Under the pieces are notes generated by a model, which did no database searches, was not told the DNA's origin, and saw only the letters and a list, made by a program, of their open reading frames with translations. The position numbers were made by a program, and so were the translations under genes. 64,000 nt of DNA. It comes from Chelativorans sp. AA-79 (GTDB lineage Bacteria; Pseudomonadota; Alphaproteobacteria; Rhizobiales; Rhizobiaceae). The stretch is taken from the NCBI RefSeq assembly GCF_029457495.1, contig NZ_CP120363.1, forward strand, positions 1 to 64,000, written 5' to 3'. Below, one piece after another: positions 15,401 through 24,012 of the stretch (within the stretch, counting starts at the first letter, position 1; each line of letters begins with the position of its first letter).

Positions 15401-16310
15401 CGCACATGCCTTCGCATTCGAGAGGCCAGAGGTCGAGCTGCCCGCTGTCGTCGGACAGGTCGGCCTGATCGAGCGGGACGCAGGATCGATGGAGATAGAG
15501 CTCGGCGCGCATGCCGCGGAAGCCCGTTCGAATACTGCGATCTGCCTCAACGGCGTCGGCCCATCCGGCCGGGTCCTCATCGCGGATCTGACGCCAGCGG
15601 GCATTCGAATGGAACGGACAGCCGAGGCACGCACTTTTCGGGGGGATCGGATAGCCGTGCTGGCGCAACCAGATCAGACAATCGGAGCGGCTCATCCGCT
15701 TTTCGAGCAAGGGCCAGCGATTGACCTGCCAGGCCTGAAAGCTCGGCTTCATCCGAATCGCCTCGTCGGTCGAGATCCCGATCCACTGTTCGACGACGGG
15801 GTAGCCGGGCGCGCGCAGGCCGGAGAGACCGGCCAGAATACGAACATGGCGTCGGATTGGCTCGAGCTTATACTCGGTCGTGCATTGCCTCGTGATCATG
15901 CCGATCGCGACCTCGTCGCGCGCGAGAACACGCTGGCCTACCGGCCGCTTCTCGCCATCAGCGTCCTCTTCGTAGTGGACGATGCGCGTGCCCGCCGGGG
16001 TGACCGTCCGCGTGAAGGCAGGGATGGACGCCCAGCGTTCGCCGCGTGCGCCCCGCAGGAGACCGTCCCGGATATTGCCGGCCGAGACGACATGGATGGC
16101 AAACGGCAGGACATTGTCCGATGCCAGCCATTGCAGGTGCTCATAGACGCGGGCCGGCTCCCATCCGGTGTCGGCAAATACGGCGAGATCGGGCATGGGT
16201 GTCACCTCGCCGTGAGCGGCCATCAGCGCCAGCGTGGTCGATTGCACGCCGGCGCCGAGACTGAGGACGCGCAGCCGTATCCGATCGATATCGTAGGAGG
16301 GGGTCAGCAT
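15393..16310 (-). CDS. PP-loop ATPase of the PAPS-reductase superfamily
   Basis: A 305-residue adenine-nucleotide alpha hydrolase of the PAPS-reductase/PP-loop group. The PP-loop LSLGAGVQS is at residues 17-24, and FADTGWEPARVYEHL, typical of the group, is at about 45-59. Cysteines C143 (in RQCTTEYKL), C211, C228 and C231 (CLGC) could hold an Fe-S cluster as in DndC and TtcA-like enzymes; further Cys are at 277, 299 and 303. Members activate a base, carbonyl or phosphate by adenylation, often in DNA or tRNA modification. The start at 16310 overlaps the stop of the DUF6884-like gene by seven bases. Position between a DUF6884-like and a Mom-like gene, directly under ArdC, argues for nucleic-acid modification rather than sulfate assimilation. 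Confidence 0.8.
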   Translation of the reverse strand: MLTPSYDIDRIRLRVLSLGAGVQSTTLALMAAHGEVTPMPDLAVFADTGWEPARVYEHLQWLASDNVLPFAIHVVSAGNIRDGLLRGARGERWASIPAFTRTVTPAGTRIVHYEEDADGEKRPVGQRVLARDEVAIGMITRQCTTEYKLEPIRRHVRILAGLSGLRAPGYPVVEQWIGISTDEAIRMKPSFQAWQVNRWPLLEKRMSRSDCLIWLRQHGYPIPPKSACLGCPFHSNARWRQIRDEDPAGWADAVEADRSIRTGFRGMRAELYLHRSCVPLDQADLSDDSGQLDLWPLECEGMCGV

Positions 16311-16878
16311 GGCCGCTTCCCCCGAATCGGTTCCTTGAGCCAGGTGGCCATGCGCTGACGCATGATGCCGATCGGCCCGGTGATCTGGATAACCCTGGCG
16401 TCTTCGGCAACGCATCCCATGCGCTGGAATCCGGTAACGAAGGCGCGCCCATGACCTCGACATAGAGGGCGCCCCCGACCAGGGCGACGTCGCGGAACGG
16501 CACCTTTCCGCCGCGTATGAGAGACAAGGACGCAATCTCGGCGCCCGGGTGCATGCCGCAATTGTCTGGCCGGTTCGGCGATGGCGGCCGGGGCCAGCGT
16601 GTGATCATGCCGCCGGCGATCATGCGGTCGGCGAGCTCGCGAGTCAGTCGGGCGTCGTAGTTCTCGATCGGCGTGTCGTCGCCGCGGAAACCGAAACGGG
16701 CGGACAGGAAGCCGACCTTGGCGAGATCGCCGTTCGGATCGGTGACGCGCAAGGTACGCCAGAGCGGTCCGTCATAGCGCTCACGAGCCGGGATCCGGCC
16801 AGGATCAGGGCGCTTTCTGGCCGAACAGGCGAGAATGAGCAGTCGGTAGTCGCGAAGGTGCGGAGCCGTGTCCATCAT
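16304..16878 (-). pseudogene. DUF6884-like gene with frameshift
   Basis: Two frames together encode a protein of about 190 residues. From 16878 it reads MMDTAPHLRDYRLLILACSA, with CSARKRPDPGRIPARERYDG and a FLSARFGF motif, the pattern of DUF6884/YaaA-like proteins of phages and mobile elements. After VEVMG the frame changes at the C run 16448-16450. With one added base it continues RAFVTGFQRMGCVAEDARVI to the stop at 16304. GGAGGTGG precedes the start, which overlaps the ArdC stop by four bases. DUF6884 relatives are suspected base- or nucleoside-processing enzymes, but I know of no proven activity. The lesion may be a sequencing error, since everything else in the operon is intact. Confidence 0.6.
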
Positions 16879-17792
16879 GCCACCTCCGGGTGCAACATTT
16901 GGGCGGTCGCACTGTCGGGCTGGCTTGCGCGCATCCAGTCCGCGGCCGCCTGGGCTTGACCGGCGGCGGCGAAGATTGCGCGGGGATCCTTCTGAAGAGC
17001 GTCGATCCAGCTGGCGACATAAGCGGCGTGGTCGGGGCGAGGCTGGAAGGCAAGACCGAGGTCGGCCAGAATGAAAGCGGCCGTTAGTTCGGCAACGATT
17101 TCTTCCATGGCCGCAGCTCGAGTCGAAAACCGCTTCTCGAGGTTTCGGTCGAGCCGGTGCTTCGCCCCCGTGGCATGCCCTGCCTCATGAAAGAGGACGC
17201 CGTAGAATGCCAGGGGATCGACGAATGCCGAGAAGGGCGGCATGAAGATGCGATCGTCGGAGGGACGATAGAAGGCGGACGCCGCGTCGAACCGGGCCGG
17301 GATCCGCAGAGCGTTGAAGAACGCATCGGCATGCCGGATCCGCTCGGCCTCGTCGAGGCGAGGGATCTCCTCGTCCTCGAAGCCGTCAACCTGGCAGCGA
17401 TTGAACACGGTGTAGCCGCGTCCGAACATCCGCGGACGGCCGTGCGCCGGCACAGAGTCACCGTCGGTTGCGCTCTCGTTCTCGTCGGTTGAAGCCAGCC
17501 GCCAGAATATGATGGTCGTGCCGCGCTCGCCCTGCCGGACCTGCGCGCCACGTGCAGTCCACTGGCGGTATGTGCCCCAGATGCCGCTTGTGAAGCCTGC
17601 CGTTTCGGCGGCTGCCCACAGAACGAGAATATTGGCGCCACGATAGCCCCTGCCGCTGGCAATGTTGGTCGGCCGCGTCGTGACGGAACCGTCATGATGC
17701 CATGGCATTCGGAAAGTCTCGGCACCGCGCTCGATCGCGGCGACGATCTGGTTGGTGATGCGCTCATAGATGCTTGCGCGCTCGTCGGTCAT
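16875..17792 (-). CDS. ardC: ArdC-like antirestriction protein, zincin metallopeptidase
   Basis: A 305-residue ArdC-family protein. The N-terminal half (MTDERASIYERITNQIVAAI, PWHHDG, GYRGANILVLW) is the ssDNA-binding ArdC N-terminal domain, and the C-terminal half is a zincin with the catalytic HEAGHATG (about residues 202-209) followed by a downstream EEIVAELTAAF helix that supplies the third zinc ligand. ArdC of plasmid pSA binds single-stranded DNA and protects incoming DNA from restriction. The start at 17792 has GGAG upstream, and leader E6 precedes it by 13 bases. Its stop overlaps the start of the DUF6884-like gene, so it heads a four-gene operon that ends with the Mom-like gene. Confidence 0.9.
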   Translation of the reverse strand: MTDERASIYERITNQIVAAIERGAETFRMPWHHDGSVTTRPTNIASGRGYRGANILVLWAAAETAGFTSGIWGTYRQWTARGAQVRQGERGTTIIFWRLASTDENESATDGDSVPAHGRPRMFGRGYTVFNRCQVDGFEDEEIPRLDEAERIRHADAFFNALRIPARFDAASAFYRPSDDRIFMPPFSAFVDPLAFYGVLFHEAGHATGAKHRLDRNLEKRFSTRAAAMEEIVAELTAAFILADLGLAFQPRPDHAAYVASWIDALQKDPRAIFAAAGQAQAAADWMRASQPDSATAQMLHPEVA

Positions 17793-17804
17793 GGTGGGAA
17801 CTCC

Positions 17805-17878
17805 GCGACGGGCGGCCGGAAGCCTCTCCTCCAGCCCTCCTCCCGTCACGGCTCCCGGCCGCGACCTCTGCCTCTTGG
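17805..17878 (-). promoter_or_regulatory. Structured leader E6
   Basis: Purine box AAGAGGCAGAGGTCG at about 17876-17862 (minus strand). Two pairings are possible: GACGGG 17807-17812 with CCCGTC 17842-17847, and CGGCCGG 17813-17819 with CCGGCCG 17855-17861. If both form together they make a pseudoknot. The loop carries GGAGGAGAGGC. The ardC Shine-Dalgarno GGAG abuts the stem. Confidence 0.55.
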
Positions 17879-18006
17879 CGAGCCGCGCACGCGTTGTCGT
17901 GTTGCCGTCACGATGCCAACGAGATTGATGGAACGAGGCGGAAAGGCTTTGCGATTGATCTGCGTTCCCTGTATGTTCACAGGATCAATCGAAGCGCTCA
18001 CGGCCG

Positions 18007-18543
18007 ATGACAATGAGCTTTGACTGGGACGACATCGTTGCGACCTATATGAGCCAACCATGGTGGGTGTGGCTGGTCGGCGGCGTAGTCGCCTGGTTGG
18101 GAATGAAGTCGCTGATCGGAGCGATGCGTGCTTATCGCGAACGGCCGATCCTGTCCGCCGATGGCTTCAGGCAGTGTGGCGTGCGGGTCGACTATCGGGA
18201 GGGGACGATCACCCTGCCGCGCGGAGATAGCTACCCTGTCCAGCAGGTCCGGGGGATGCGCTGGGTGGACTATGCAAGGTCGGGGTCCTATCGCGCCATA
18301 ATCGATATCGACGATCTGGCGCGTCCCATCCATCCGGTCGGATTTTCGACGCCGGCCGGTCCGGAAGCGTTCGTGGCCCGGCTGAGGACGGCAATCGAGA
18401 AGGCCGGTGGACCGCGGTTTTCGGTGGCGGCGAATGACAGGATGGAGATTGTTGAGCGAGATCTCAGCGATCCGGTCACGGCGGCCATTGCGACACGTGT
18501 CCGTCCATTGGGCCGGCGCGTGTCGTATTCCAGAGTGGACTGA
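18007..18543 (+). CDS. Hypothetical single-pass membrane protein, 178 aa
   Basis: A 178-residue protein with one clear N-terminal membrane helix (about residues 19-38, containing WWVWLVGGVVAWLGMKSLIG) followed by a soluble domain of about 130 residues with alternating strands (GVRVDYREGTITLPRGD, SYRAIIDIDDLARPIHPVGF) that looks like a PH- or PilZ-like small beta domain. I do not recognise the family. Two ATG codons (18007 and 18013) are possible starts; the Shine-Dalgarno is poor. It is rightward and diverges from the ArdC operon, 215 bases away, and is followed by the MucR-like gene after 124 bases. Confidence 0.6.
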   Translation: MTMSFDWDDIVATYMSQPWWVWLVGGVVAWLGMKSLIGAMRAYRERPILSADGFRQCGVRVDYREGTITLPRGDSYPVQQVRGMRWVDYARSGSYRAIIDIDDLARPIHPVGFSTPAGPEAFVARLRTAIEKAGGPRFSVAANDRMEIVERDLSDPVTAAIATRVRPLGRRVSYSRVD

Positions 18544-18667
18544 AATCCACGCACGCTGATTGATCGATATTGCGCGTGTGGGGTCGGGCCTTTGACTTTT
18601 CCGGCTATCTCGTTTCAGTTTCGGGAACCTGCCTGCGGGCAGGTCAAGTCATTCCCAAGGTCGATTC

Positions 18668-19192
18668 ATGGCGACCATTAGCGAGGACCGTCCAATGCCG
18701 GAGGCTGACAAGCCCGATTTCACCACGTTGACCGTGCAATTGCTGAGCGCCTATGTCGCGAACAATGCGGTTCCCAGCGACGCACTCGCCGATCTGATCC
18801 GCACGACCAAGGCCGCGCTGGCCGAGGACGACAAGGTGGAGACGCCTGCGGAGCCGGCTCCGATTCCGGCGGTGTCGGCAAAGACGAGCCTGGCGTCGAA
18901 GGATCACATCGTCAGCATGATCGATGGCAAGCCGTACAAGACGCTGAAACGGCATCTTGCCGGACACGGACTGACGCCGGAAGAGTACCGCGCTCGCTTC
19001 AATCTGCCGGCGAATTATCCCATGGTCGCACCCAACTATTCGGCGCAGCGAAGGCAGGTCGCCAAAGAACTCGGTCTGGGACGAAAGAAGGGCGATAGCG
19101 TCAGCGCGCCGGCGCCGTCCGCCGGCACGGCCCCGAAGCGGGCGAAGGCGGGAAAGCGCACCCCGTCTCGCAAGGCGCCTGCTGCTGTGTAG
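18668..19192 (+). CDS. MucR/Ros-family regulator lacking zinc-binding cysteines
   Basis: A 174-residue MucR/Ros-type transcriptional regulator. MucR proteins bind AT-rich DNA and act as H-NS-like silencers in Rhizobiales. The family core is present as DGKPYKTLKRHLAGHGLTPEEYR (about residues 88-110) and NLPANYPMVAPNYSA. The usual C-x2-C/D zinc ligands before the DGK are replaced by Ser-Met-Ile-Asp (SMID), so the first Cys is missing. Zinc-independent relatives are known in Mesorhizobium (the Ml proteins). The C terminus is a Lys/Ala/Pro-rich tail. It precedes the SRAP gene by only 10 bases and is probably cotranscribed with it. A second, damaged mucR lies at 36390-36863. Confidence 0.85.
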   Translation: MATISEDRPMPEADKPDFTTLTVQLLSAYVANNAVPSDALADLIRTTKAALAEDDKVETPAEPAPIPAVSAKTSLASKDHIVSMIDGKPYKTLKRHLAGHGLTPEEYRARFNLPANYPMVAPNYSAQRRQVAKELGLGRKKGDSVSAPAPSAGTAPKRAKAGKRTPSRKAPAAV

Positions 19193-19202
19193 GCTGACGG
19201 TC

Positions 19203-19796
19203 ATGTGCAACGCCTACGAGCAGCATGTAAAATGGGTCGAGTACTGCAAGATGATGCAGGATCTCGAGCTGGGCATTCCGACCCAGCAGACCGAGCTCGA
19301 CCTGCCGCAATCGGATATGGTGCGGATCAACGACATGGCGCCCGTCATGCGTCCGGCCGGCAACGGCGTCGAACTCGCGCAGATGAATTTCAGCTTTCCG
19401 CCTGGCCGGCCGAAAGGAGGGCCGGTGTTCAATTTCAGGTCTGAGGGGCGCGATTTCTCCAAGAGCCTGCGGTCTCTCATCCCCGCCTCCGGATTCTTCG
19501 AATATGTCGGGACGAAATATCCAAAATCGCAGTACCGCTTTAGCCTCGTCGGCGCGCCGTTCCTTTGCATCGCCGGGCTTTGGCGTGAGGCCGAGGGCAA
19601 TCATCCAGCGAGCTTCACCATGCTCACCACCTCACCCGGCCCTGACATTGCTCCCTACCATGATCGCCAGGTCGTCGTGCTGAAGCCTGAGGACTGGGCG
19701 GCCTGGCTTTATCTCACCAAGCCACAGTCCGAACTGCTGCGACCGCTGCCGGAGCATTCGCTCGATGTTGAGTTGGTCCGCCAGGGCGCAGGCTGA
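19203..19796 (+). CDS. SRAP (HMCES/YedK-like) abasic-site processing protein
   Basis: A 197-residue SOS-response-associated peptidase. These proteins form a covalent thiazolidine link with abasic sites in single-stranded DNA through Cys2, protecting them from cleavage. The catalytic set is visible: MCNAYE at the N terminus with Cys2 exposed after Met removal, NFRSEG (about residues 76-81), GFFEY with the conserved Glu (about 97-101) and PYHDRQ with the conserved His (about 153-158; the usual form is H-x-R-M-P). The start follows the MucR-like stop by 10 bases. No LexA box was seen directly upstream. Its position next to the SOS mutasome fits a DNA-damage role on the element. Confidence 0.85.
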   Translation: MCNAYEQHVKWVEYCKMMQDLELGIPTQQTELDLPQSDMVRINDMAPVMRPAGNGVELAQMNFSFPPGRPKGGPVFNFRSEGRDFSKSLRSLIPASGFFEYVGTKYPKSQYRFSLVGAPFLCIAGLWREAEGNHPASFTMLTTSPGPDIAPYHDRQVVVLKPEDWAAWLYLTKPQSELLRPLPEHSLDVELVRQGAG

Positions 19797-19819
19797 GCCC
19801 TTGCCCTTGTGGCGCTTCT

Positions 19820-20356
19820 CTAGATGATCGGCTTGCCCGCCTGTTCCATCACCGCGATGAACACCGAATAGGGCAGCACCAATGACAGGGGCGCCTTGGG
19901 AATCGTGACGGCGCCGTAGGACCTGTACCAAGCCGCGGCCCGCTCGTCCTTCGCATCGATGAACAGCAGCGTGCCGCCGACCTCCGTCGAGGCGCGAATG
20001 CAGCGACGTGCCGCAGCAATCAGCAGTTCGCCGCCCAGGCCGTGACCTTGATGGGCTGTGGCGACGGCCAGCCGTCCAAGCCGAAATCCTCCGATGGCAT
20101 GGCGGCCGCCACCAGCTGGGCGTGCCACGTCGGGCACGGCTTCGAAATCGATCTGCGCCGGGCTTAGGGTATAGAACCCGAGAATGGTCGTCCTGTTGCC
20201 GCTGTCGACGGCGACATAGGTCTTTGAAGCGCCGCTCTCGCTCGCCTGACGTGCGTAGCGCATCAGGAAATCATTGAGTTCGGGCTGTCCGCAGTCGAAC
20301 CCCTTGCGATCATGGGCCTTCGCGATCGGCTCCTCGCGCCAATCCGGAAGGGTCAT
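19820..20356 (-). CDS. GNAT-family toxin (TacT-like)
   Basis: A 178-residue GNAT N-acetyltransferase of the type II toxin group that acetylates the amino group of charged tRNA. The family pattern is seen as KAHDRKGFDCGQPELNDFL near the N terminus, GFYTLSPAQI, and the acetyl-CoA loop QGHGLGGELL (about residues 103-112), followed by FIDAKDERAAAWYRSYG. The start overlaps the stop of the DUF1778 antitoxin gene by four bases (ATGA), the usual order of antitoxin then toxin. The pair is leftward and is separated from dnaE2 by about 120 bases. It may stabilise the element. Confidence 0.88.
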   Translation of the reverse strand: MTLPDWREEPIAKAHDRKGFDCGQPELNDFLMRYARQASESGASKTYVAVDSGNRTTILGFYTLSPAQIDFEAVPDVARPAGGGRHAIGGFRLGRLAVATAHQGHGLGGELLIAAARRCIRASTEVGGTLLFIDAKDERAAAWYRSYGAVTIPKAPLSLVLPYSVFIAVMEQAGKPII

Positions 20357-20631
20357 TTACGAGCAGCGAGCGAACGGGCAGCTTTGCGCAGCTTCGCATT
20401 GGGCGCCGGCGGATGGTCGAGCAGATCGAGCATGAAGCGTGTCTGTTCTTCATCGAGAGTGACCCGCTCCGCCCGCTCGATCACGATTTCGGCGGCCTGG
20501 AGCGCATTGCGCAGCACGAACTCCTTGAGGCTCGTGCGCTCAAGCGCGGCGGCCCGCATCAGCCGAGCCTTGTCGGCGGGCGGGATTTGCATGGGGAAGC
20601 GGCTGGTGTTTTCGGCGGCGGCTCTGGGCAT
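20353..20631 (-). CDS. DUF1778 ribbon-helix-helix antitoxin (TacA-like)
   Basis: A 92-residue DUF1778 antitoxin. The N-terminal ribbon-helix-helix segment is SRFPMQIPPADKARLMRAAA followed by SLKEFVLRNALQAAEIVIERAE, and the C-terminal tail (TLDEEQTRFMLDLLDHPPAP) is the part that neutralises the GNAT toxin in the family. The start at 20631 is preferred (AAAGGAC upstream); 20652 is possible. It is coupled to the toxin gene by an ATGA overlap. The AT-rich stretch 20640-20700 just upstream probably holds the autoregulated promoter. Confidence 0.85.
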   Translation of the reverse strand: MPRAAAENTSRFPMQIPPADKARLMRAAALERTSLKEFVLRNALQAAEIVIERAERVTLDEEQTRFMLDLLDHPPAPNAKLRKAARSLAARK

Positions 20632-20748
20632 GGGTTTCGTCCTTTGTCGCATCCTATATAGCGCGTCGATGCGGCAAACTCAACGTATGTTCAATGAAAG
20701 CACATAGAGACCATCCGGAAACGCTTCTTGTCAATTCCGCGCGAGCCG

Positions 20749-23700
20749 TCATCTGAAATCCCGGGTCCTTATATGGATCGGCTCGACCTTGAGGGTGGGA
20801 TCGACCATATCACGGGGACGGAACCCTTTGGGCAGGCTGCGCGGATCCAGTCCCGGCCCGCCGTGATGGGCTTCATCACCAGGCCCATGGGGAAGTGGAA
20901 ACGGTACGTCCCGGTTGCCGACGCTGGCGAGCTCGGCCGAGAGGTCGGTGACGGAGTTGGCAACCAGGTGAACGACGTCGCCCTCGCGCTGGATGCGGCC
21001 GCGCACGGCGAGCATGGAGGCCGACAGCAAGGTGCTGCGGAATTTCTCGAACACCTTCACCCACACCACGATGTTGGCGGCGCTGGTCTCATCTTCCATG
21101 GTGATAAACATCACGCCTTTGGCTGAGCCCGGCCGTTGACGCACAAGGACCAGGCCGGCGGCTTCGAGCCAGCGGCCATCGCGCGCCGCCATGGCCTCGG
21201 CGCAGGTGACGATGCGGCGTTTGCTGAGACCAGCGCGCAGGAAGCTCAGCGGATGTTGCCTGAGGGTCAGACCGACGTGACCATAATCTTCGACCACTTC
21301 TCGCCCGGCGACCATCGGGCGCAGCGCGACGGCAGGCTCGTGACGTTCGATGATGATGCGCCGTTCGCGTTCCGCTGCCGCTGCGAACAGCGGCAGCGGC
21401 TCGTCATGCAAGCCCTTGATGGCCCAAAGGGCCTCACGCCGTGCCAGGCCGAATGCCGGAAGGAATGCGTCGGCCTCGGCGAGTTGCACGAGCGAAGCTG
21501 CCGGCACGCCGGCGCGGTGCCAGAGATCATCGACCGAGGAGAATGGCTGGTCCGCACGCGCGGCGATAATCGCGGCGGCATCGTCATTTGCCAAGCCTTT
21601 CACCAGCCTCATGCCGAGGCGCACGGCAAACCGCCCTTCCCTTTCTGTTGGTTCGAGGGTGCAATCCCAGCGGCTGGCCTGCACACAAACCGGACGGATC
21701 TCGACACCGTGCATGCGCGCGTCCCGCACGAGCTGCGCCGGCAGATAAAATCCCATGGGTTGCGAATTGAGGATCGCGGCACAGAACACATCGGGGTGGT
21801 GGCATTTCATCCAACTCGAGGCGTAAGCCACCAAAGCGAAGCTGGCGGCGTGGGATTCTGGAAAGCCATAGCTGCCAAAGCCTTCGAGCTGCTTGAACGT
21901 GTTGGCGGCGAAATCCGGCGTATAACCGTTGGCGATCATGCCGCTGATCAGCTTTTCCTTGAACTTGCTGACTCCGCCCGTGTGCTTAAAAGTAGCCATG
22001 GCGCGGCGGAGCTGGTCCGCCTCGCCGGCGGAGAAGCCCGCGCAGACCATGCAGAGCTGCATCGCCTGTTCCTGAAATAAAGGGACGCCTAAGGTCTTGC
22101 CCAATACCCGCTCCAGTTCGGGTGTGGGGAAGTCGATCGGCTCCTTGCCTTCGCGCCGGCGCAGATAGGGATGAACCATGTCGCCCTGGATCGGGCCCGG
22201 CCGGACGATGGCAACCTCGACCACAAGGTCATAGAATGTCCTGGGCTTGATCCTCGGTAACATGCTCATCTGCGCGCGGCTTTCGATCTGAAAGACCCCG
22301 ACGGTGTCGGCCTTGCGGATCATGGCGTAGGTCGCCGGGTCCTCGGCCGGGATGGTGGCAAGATCGAGGGTAATGCCCTTGTGCTCGGCCAAGAGATCGA
22401 AGCTGCGCTTCATGCAGGTCAACATCCCGAGCGCTAACACGTCGACCTTCATGAATTTGAGGATGTCGATATCGTCTTTGTCCCATTCAATAACTTGGCG
22501 ATCCGCCATCCGGGCCGGCTCGATCGGCACGAGTTCGTCGAGCCGGTCGTGGGTCAGGACGAACCCGCCTGGATGCTGGGAAAGGTGTCGGGGCGTGCCT
22601 TCGAGCTGTTGCGCCAGCTCGAGGGTCAGGGTCAGTCGCCGGTCGGCAAGATTGAGGTTGAGCTCGCGGGCACGCGTCTCGTCGATCCCCTCACCGTGTC
22701 CCCAGACCTGTGAGGAAAGGAGCTTGGTGACATCTTCCGGCAGGCCGAGCGCCTTGCCGACATCGCGAACGGCGCCGCGGCTGTGGTAGCGCACCACAGT
22801 CGAGCAGAGCGCGGCGTGATCGCGGCCGTAGGTCTCATAGACCCACTGCATGACGATCTCGCGCCGCTCGTGCTCGAAGTCGACGTCGATGTCGGGCGGC
22901 TCCTTGCGCTCCTGGGAGACGAAGCGCTCGAACAAGAGATTATTTGTGTCGGGGTCGATGCTGGTAATGCCCAGGACGTAACATACCGCCGAGTTAGCTG
23001 CGGATCCCCTGCCCTGGCAAAGAATGTCCTGCGACCGGGCAAACTGCACGATCGAATTGACCGTCAGGAAATACGGCGCATAACCCAGCGTCTCGATCAG
23101 ACCGAGCTCGTGCTTGAGCAAACCGACCACCTTGTCGGGGAGACCTTCGGGGTAGCGACGGGCGGCCCCCTCCCAGGTCAGCTTTTCGAGGGCCTGCTGG
23201 GCGGTCAGGCCCGGCATCGTCTTTTCTTCTGGGTATTGATAGGCGAGCTCGTCCAACGAGAAGCGGCACTGCTCGGCGATCGCCACCGTCCGCGACAATG
23301 CCTCCGGGTAGCGGCTGAATAGCCTGGCCATTTCCTCTGGCGTCTTCAAATGCCGGTCGGCATGCCGCTCGCGCTGGAAGCCGGCATCGTCGATGGTGAT
23401 GTTGTGTCGGATGCAGGTGACTACATCCTGCAGCACCCGACGCTCCGGGTGATGGAACAGGACATCGTTCGTGACCACGGTCGCGACCCGCATCTGCGTC
23501 GCCATGTTGGCGAGTTCATGGATGCGGAGCTGGTCATTGGGGCGTCGCCGCAGGGTCAGCGCGACATGGGCGTCCCTGCCGAAGGCCTCGCGTAGCCGGC
23601 GTAATTGCAGCGCGCACACATCATCGGCGACGTCGGGCACCAGGACGGCGATCAAACCCTCGCCATAGGCAACGACATCGGCCCATTCCAGATGGCAGAG

Positions 23701-24012
23701 ACCCTTGCCGCCGCGCGACTTGCCGAGCGACAGCAAGCGGCAGAGGCGGCCATAGGCCGGACGATCCTTTGGGTAGACGAGCAGTGATATGCCATCTGCC
23801 AGATCGAGGCGACAGCCGACGATGAGGCGAATGCCGGTGGCCTTGGCCGCTTCATGCGCGCGCACGACGCCCGCCAAGCTGTTGCGGTCGACGATGGCGA
23901 GGGCCTCGATGCCGAGCAGCGCGGCTTGCGCGAACAATTCGTCACAGGAACTCGCGCCTCTCAGAAATGAGAAATGCGAGGTGACCTGCAGCTCGGCATA
24001 GCGCGCGTTCAT
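20749..24012 (-). CDS. dnaE2: Error-prone DNA polymerase DnaE2
   Basis: A 1087-residue C-family polymerase of the ImuC/DnaE2 type, which performs translesion synthesis and SOS mutagenesis with ImuA and ImuB. The N-terminal PHP domain begins at [20 protein letters not shown], and the catalytic palm carries [15 protein letters not shown] (about residues 378-392). A C-terminal OB-like region ends at the stop. The length matches the family (about 1080). The start at 24012 is fixed by the family N terminus and by the ATGA overlap with the imuB stop (24009-24012), so the longer upstream frame to 24162 is rejected. It is the last gene of the imuA-imuB-dnaE2 operon. Confidence 0.95.
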   Translation of the reverse strand: MNARYAELQVTSHFSFLRGASSCDELFAQAALLGIEALAIVDRNSLAGVVRAHEAAKATGIRLIVGCRLDLADGISLLVYPKDRPAYGRLCRLLSLGKSRGGKGLCHLEWADVVAYGEGLIAVLVPDVADDVCALQLRRLREAFGRDAHVALTLRRRPNDQLRIHELANMATQMRVATVVTNDVLFHHPERRVLQDVVTCIRHNITIDDAGFQRERHADRHLKTPEEMARLFSRYPEALSRTVAIAEQCRFSLDELAYQYPEEKTMPGLTAQQALEKLTWEGAARRYPEGLPDKVVGLLKHELGLIETLGYAPYFLTVNSIVQFARSQDILCQGRGSAANSAVCYVLGITSIDPDTNNLLFERFVSQERKEPPDIDVDFEHERREIVMQWVYETYGRDHAALCSTVVRYHSRGAVRDVGKALGLPEDVTKLLSSQVWGHGEGIDETRARELNLNLADRRLTLTLELAQQLEGTPRHLSQHPGGFVLTHDRLDELVPIEPARMADRQVIEWDKDDIDILKFMKVDVLALGMLTCMKRSFDLLAEHKGITLDLATIPAEDPATYAMIRKADTVGVFQIESRAQMSMLPRIKPRTFYDLVVEVAIVRPGPIQGDMVHPYLRRREGKEPIDFPTPELERVLGKTLGVPLFQEQAMQLCMVCAGFSAGEADQLRRAMATFKHTGGVSKFKEKLISGMIANGYTPDFAANTFKQLEGFGSYGFPESHAASFALVAYASSWMKCHHPDVFCAAILNSQPMGFYLPAQLVRDARMHGVEIRPVCVQASRWDCTLEPTEREGRFAVRLGMRLVKGLANDDAAAIIAARADQPFSSVDDLWHRAGVPAASLVQLAEADAFLPAFGLARREALWAIKGLHDEPLPLFAAAAERERRIIIERHEPAVALRPMVAGREVVEDYGHVGLTLRQHPLSFLRAGLSKRRIVTCAEAMAARDGRWLEAAGLVLVRQRPGSAKGVMFITMEDETSAANIVVWVKVFEKFRSTLLSASMLAVRGRIQREGDVVHLVANSVTDLSAELASVGNRDVPFPLPHGPGDEAHHGGPGLDPRSLPKGFRPRDMVDPTLKVEPIHIRTRDFR

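Noticed and set aside
15393..16310. PP-loop gene as a phosphorothioation (dndC) gene
   Set aside because: No dndA, dndB, dndD or dndE homologue is next to it, and the neighbours point to another modification chemistry.
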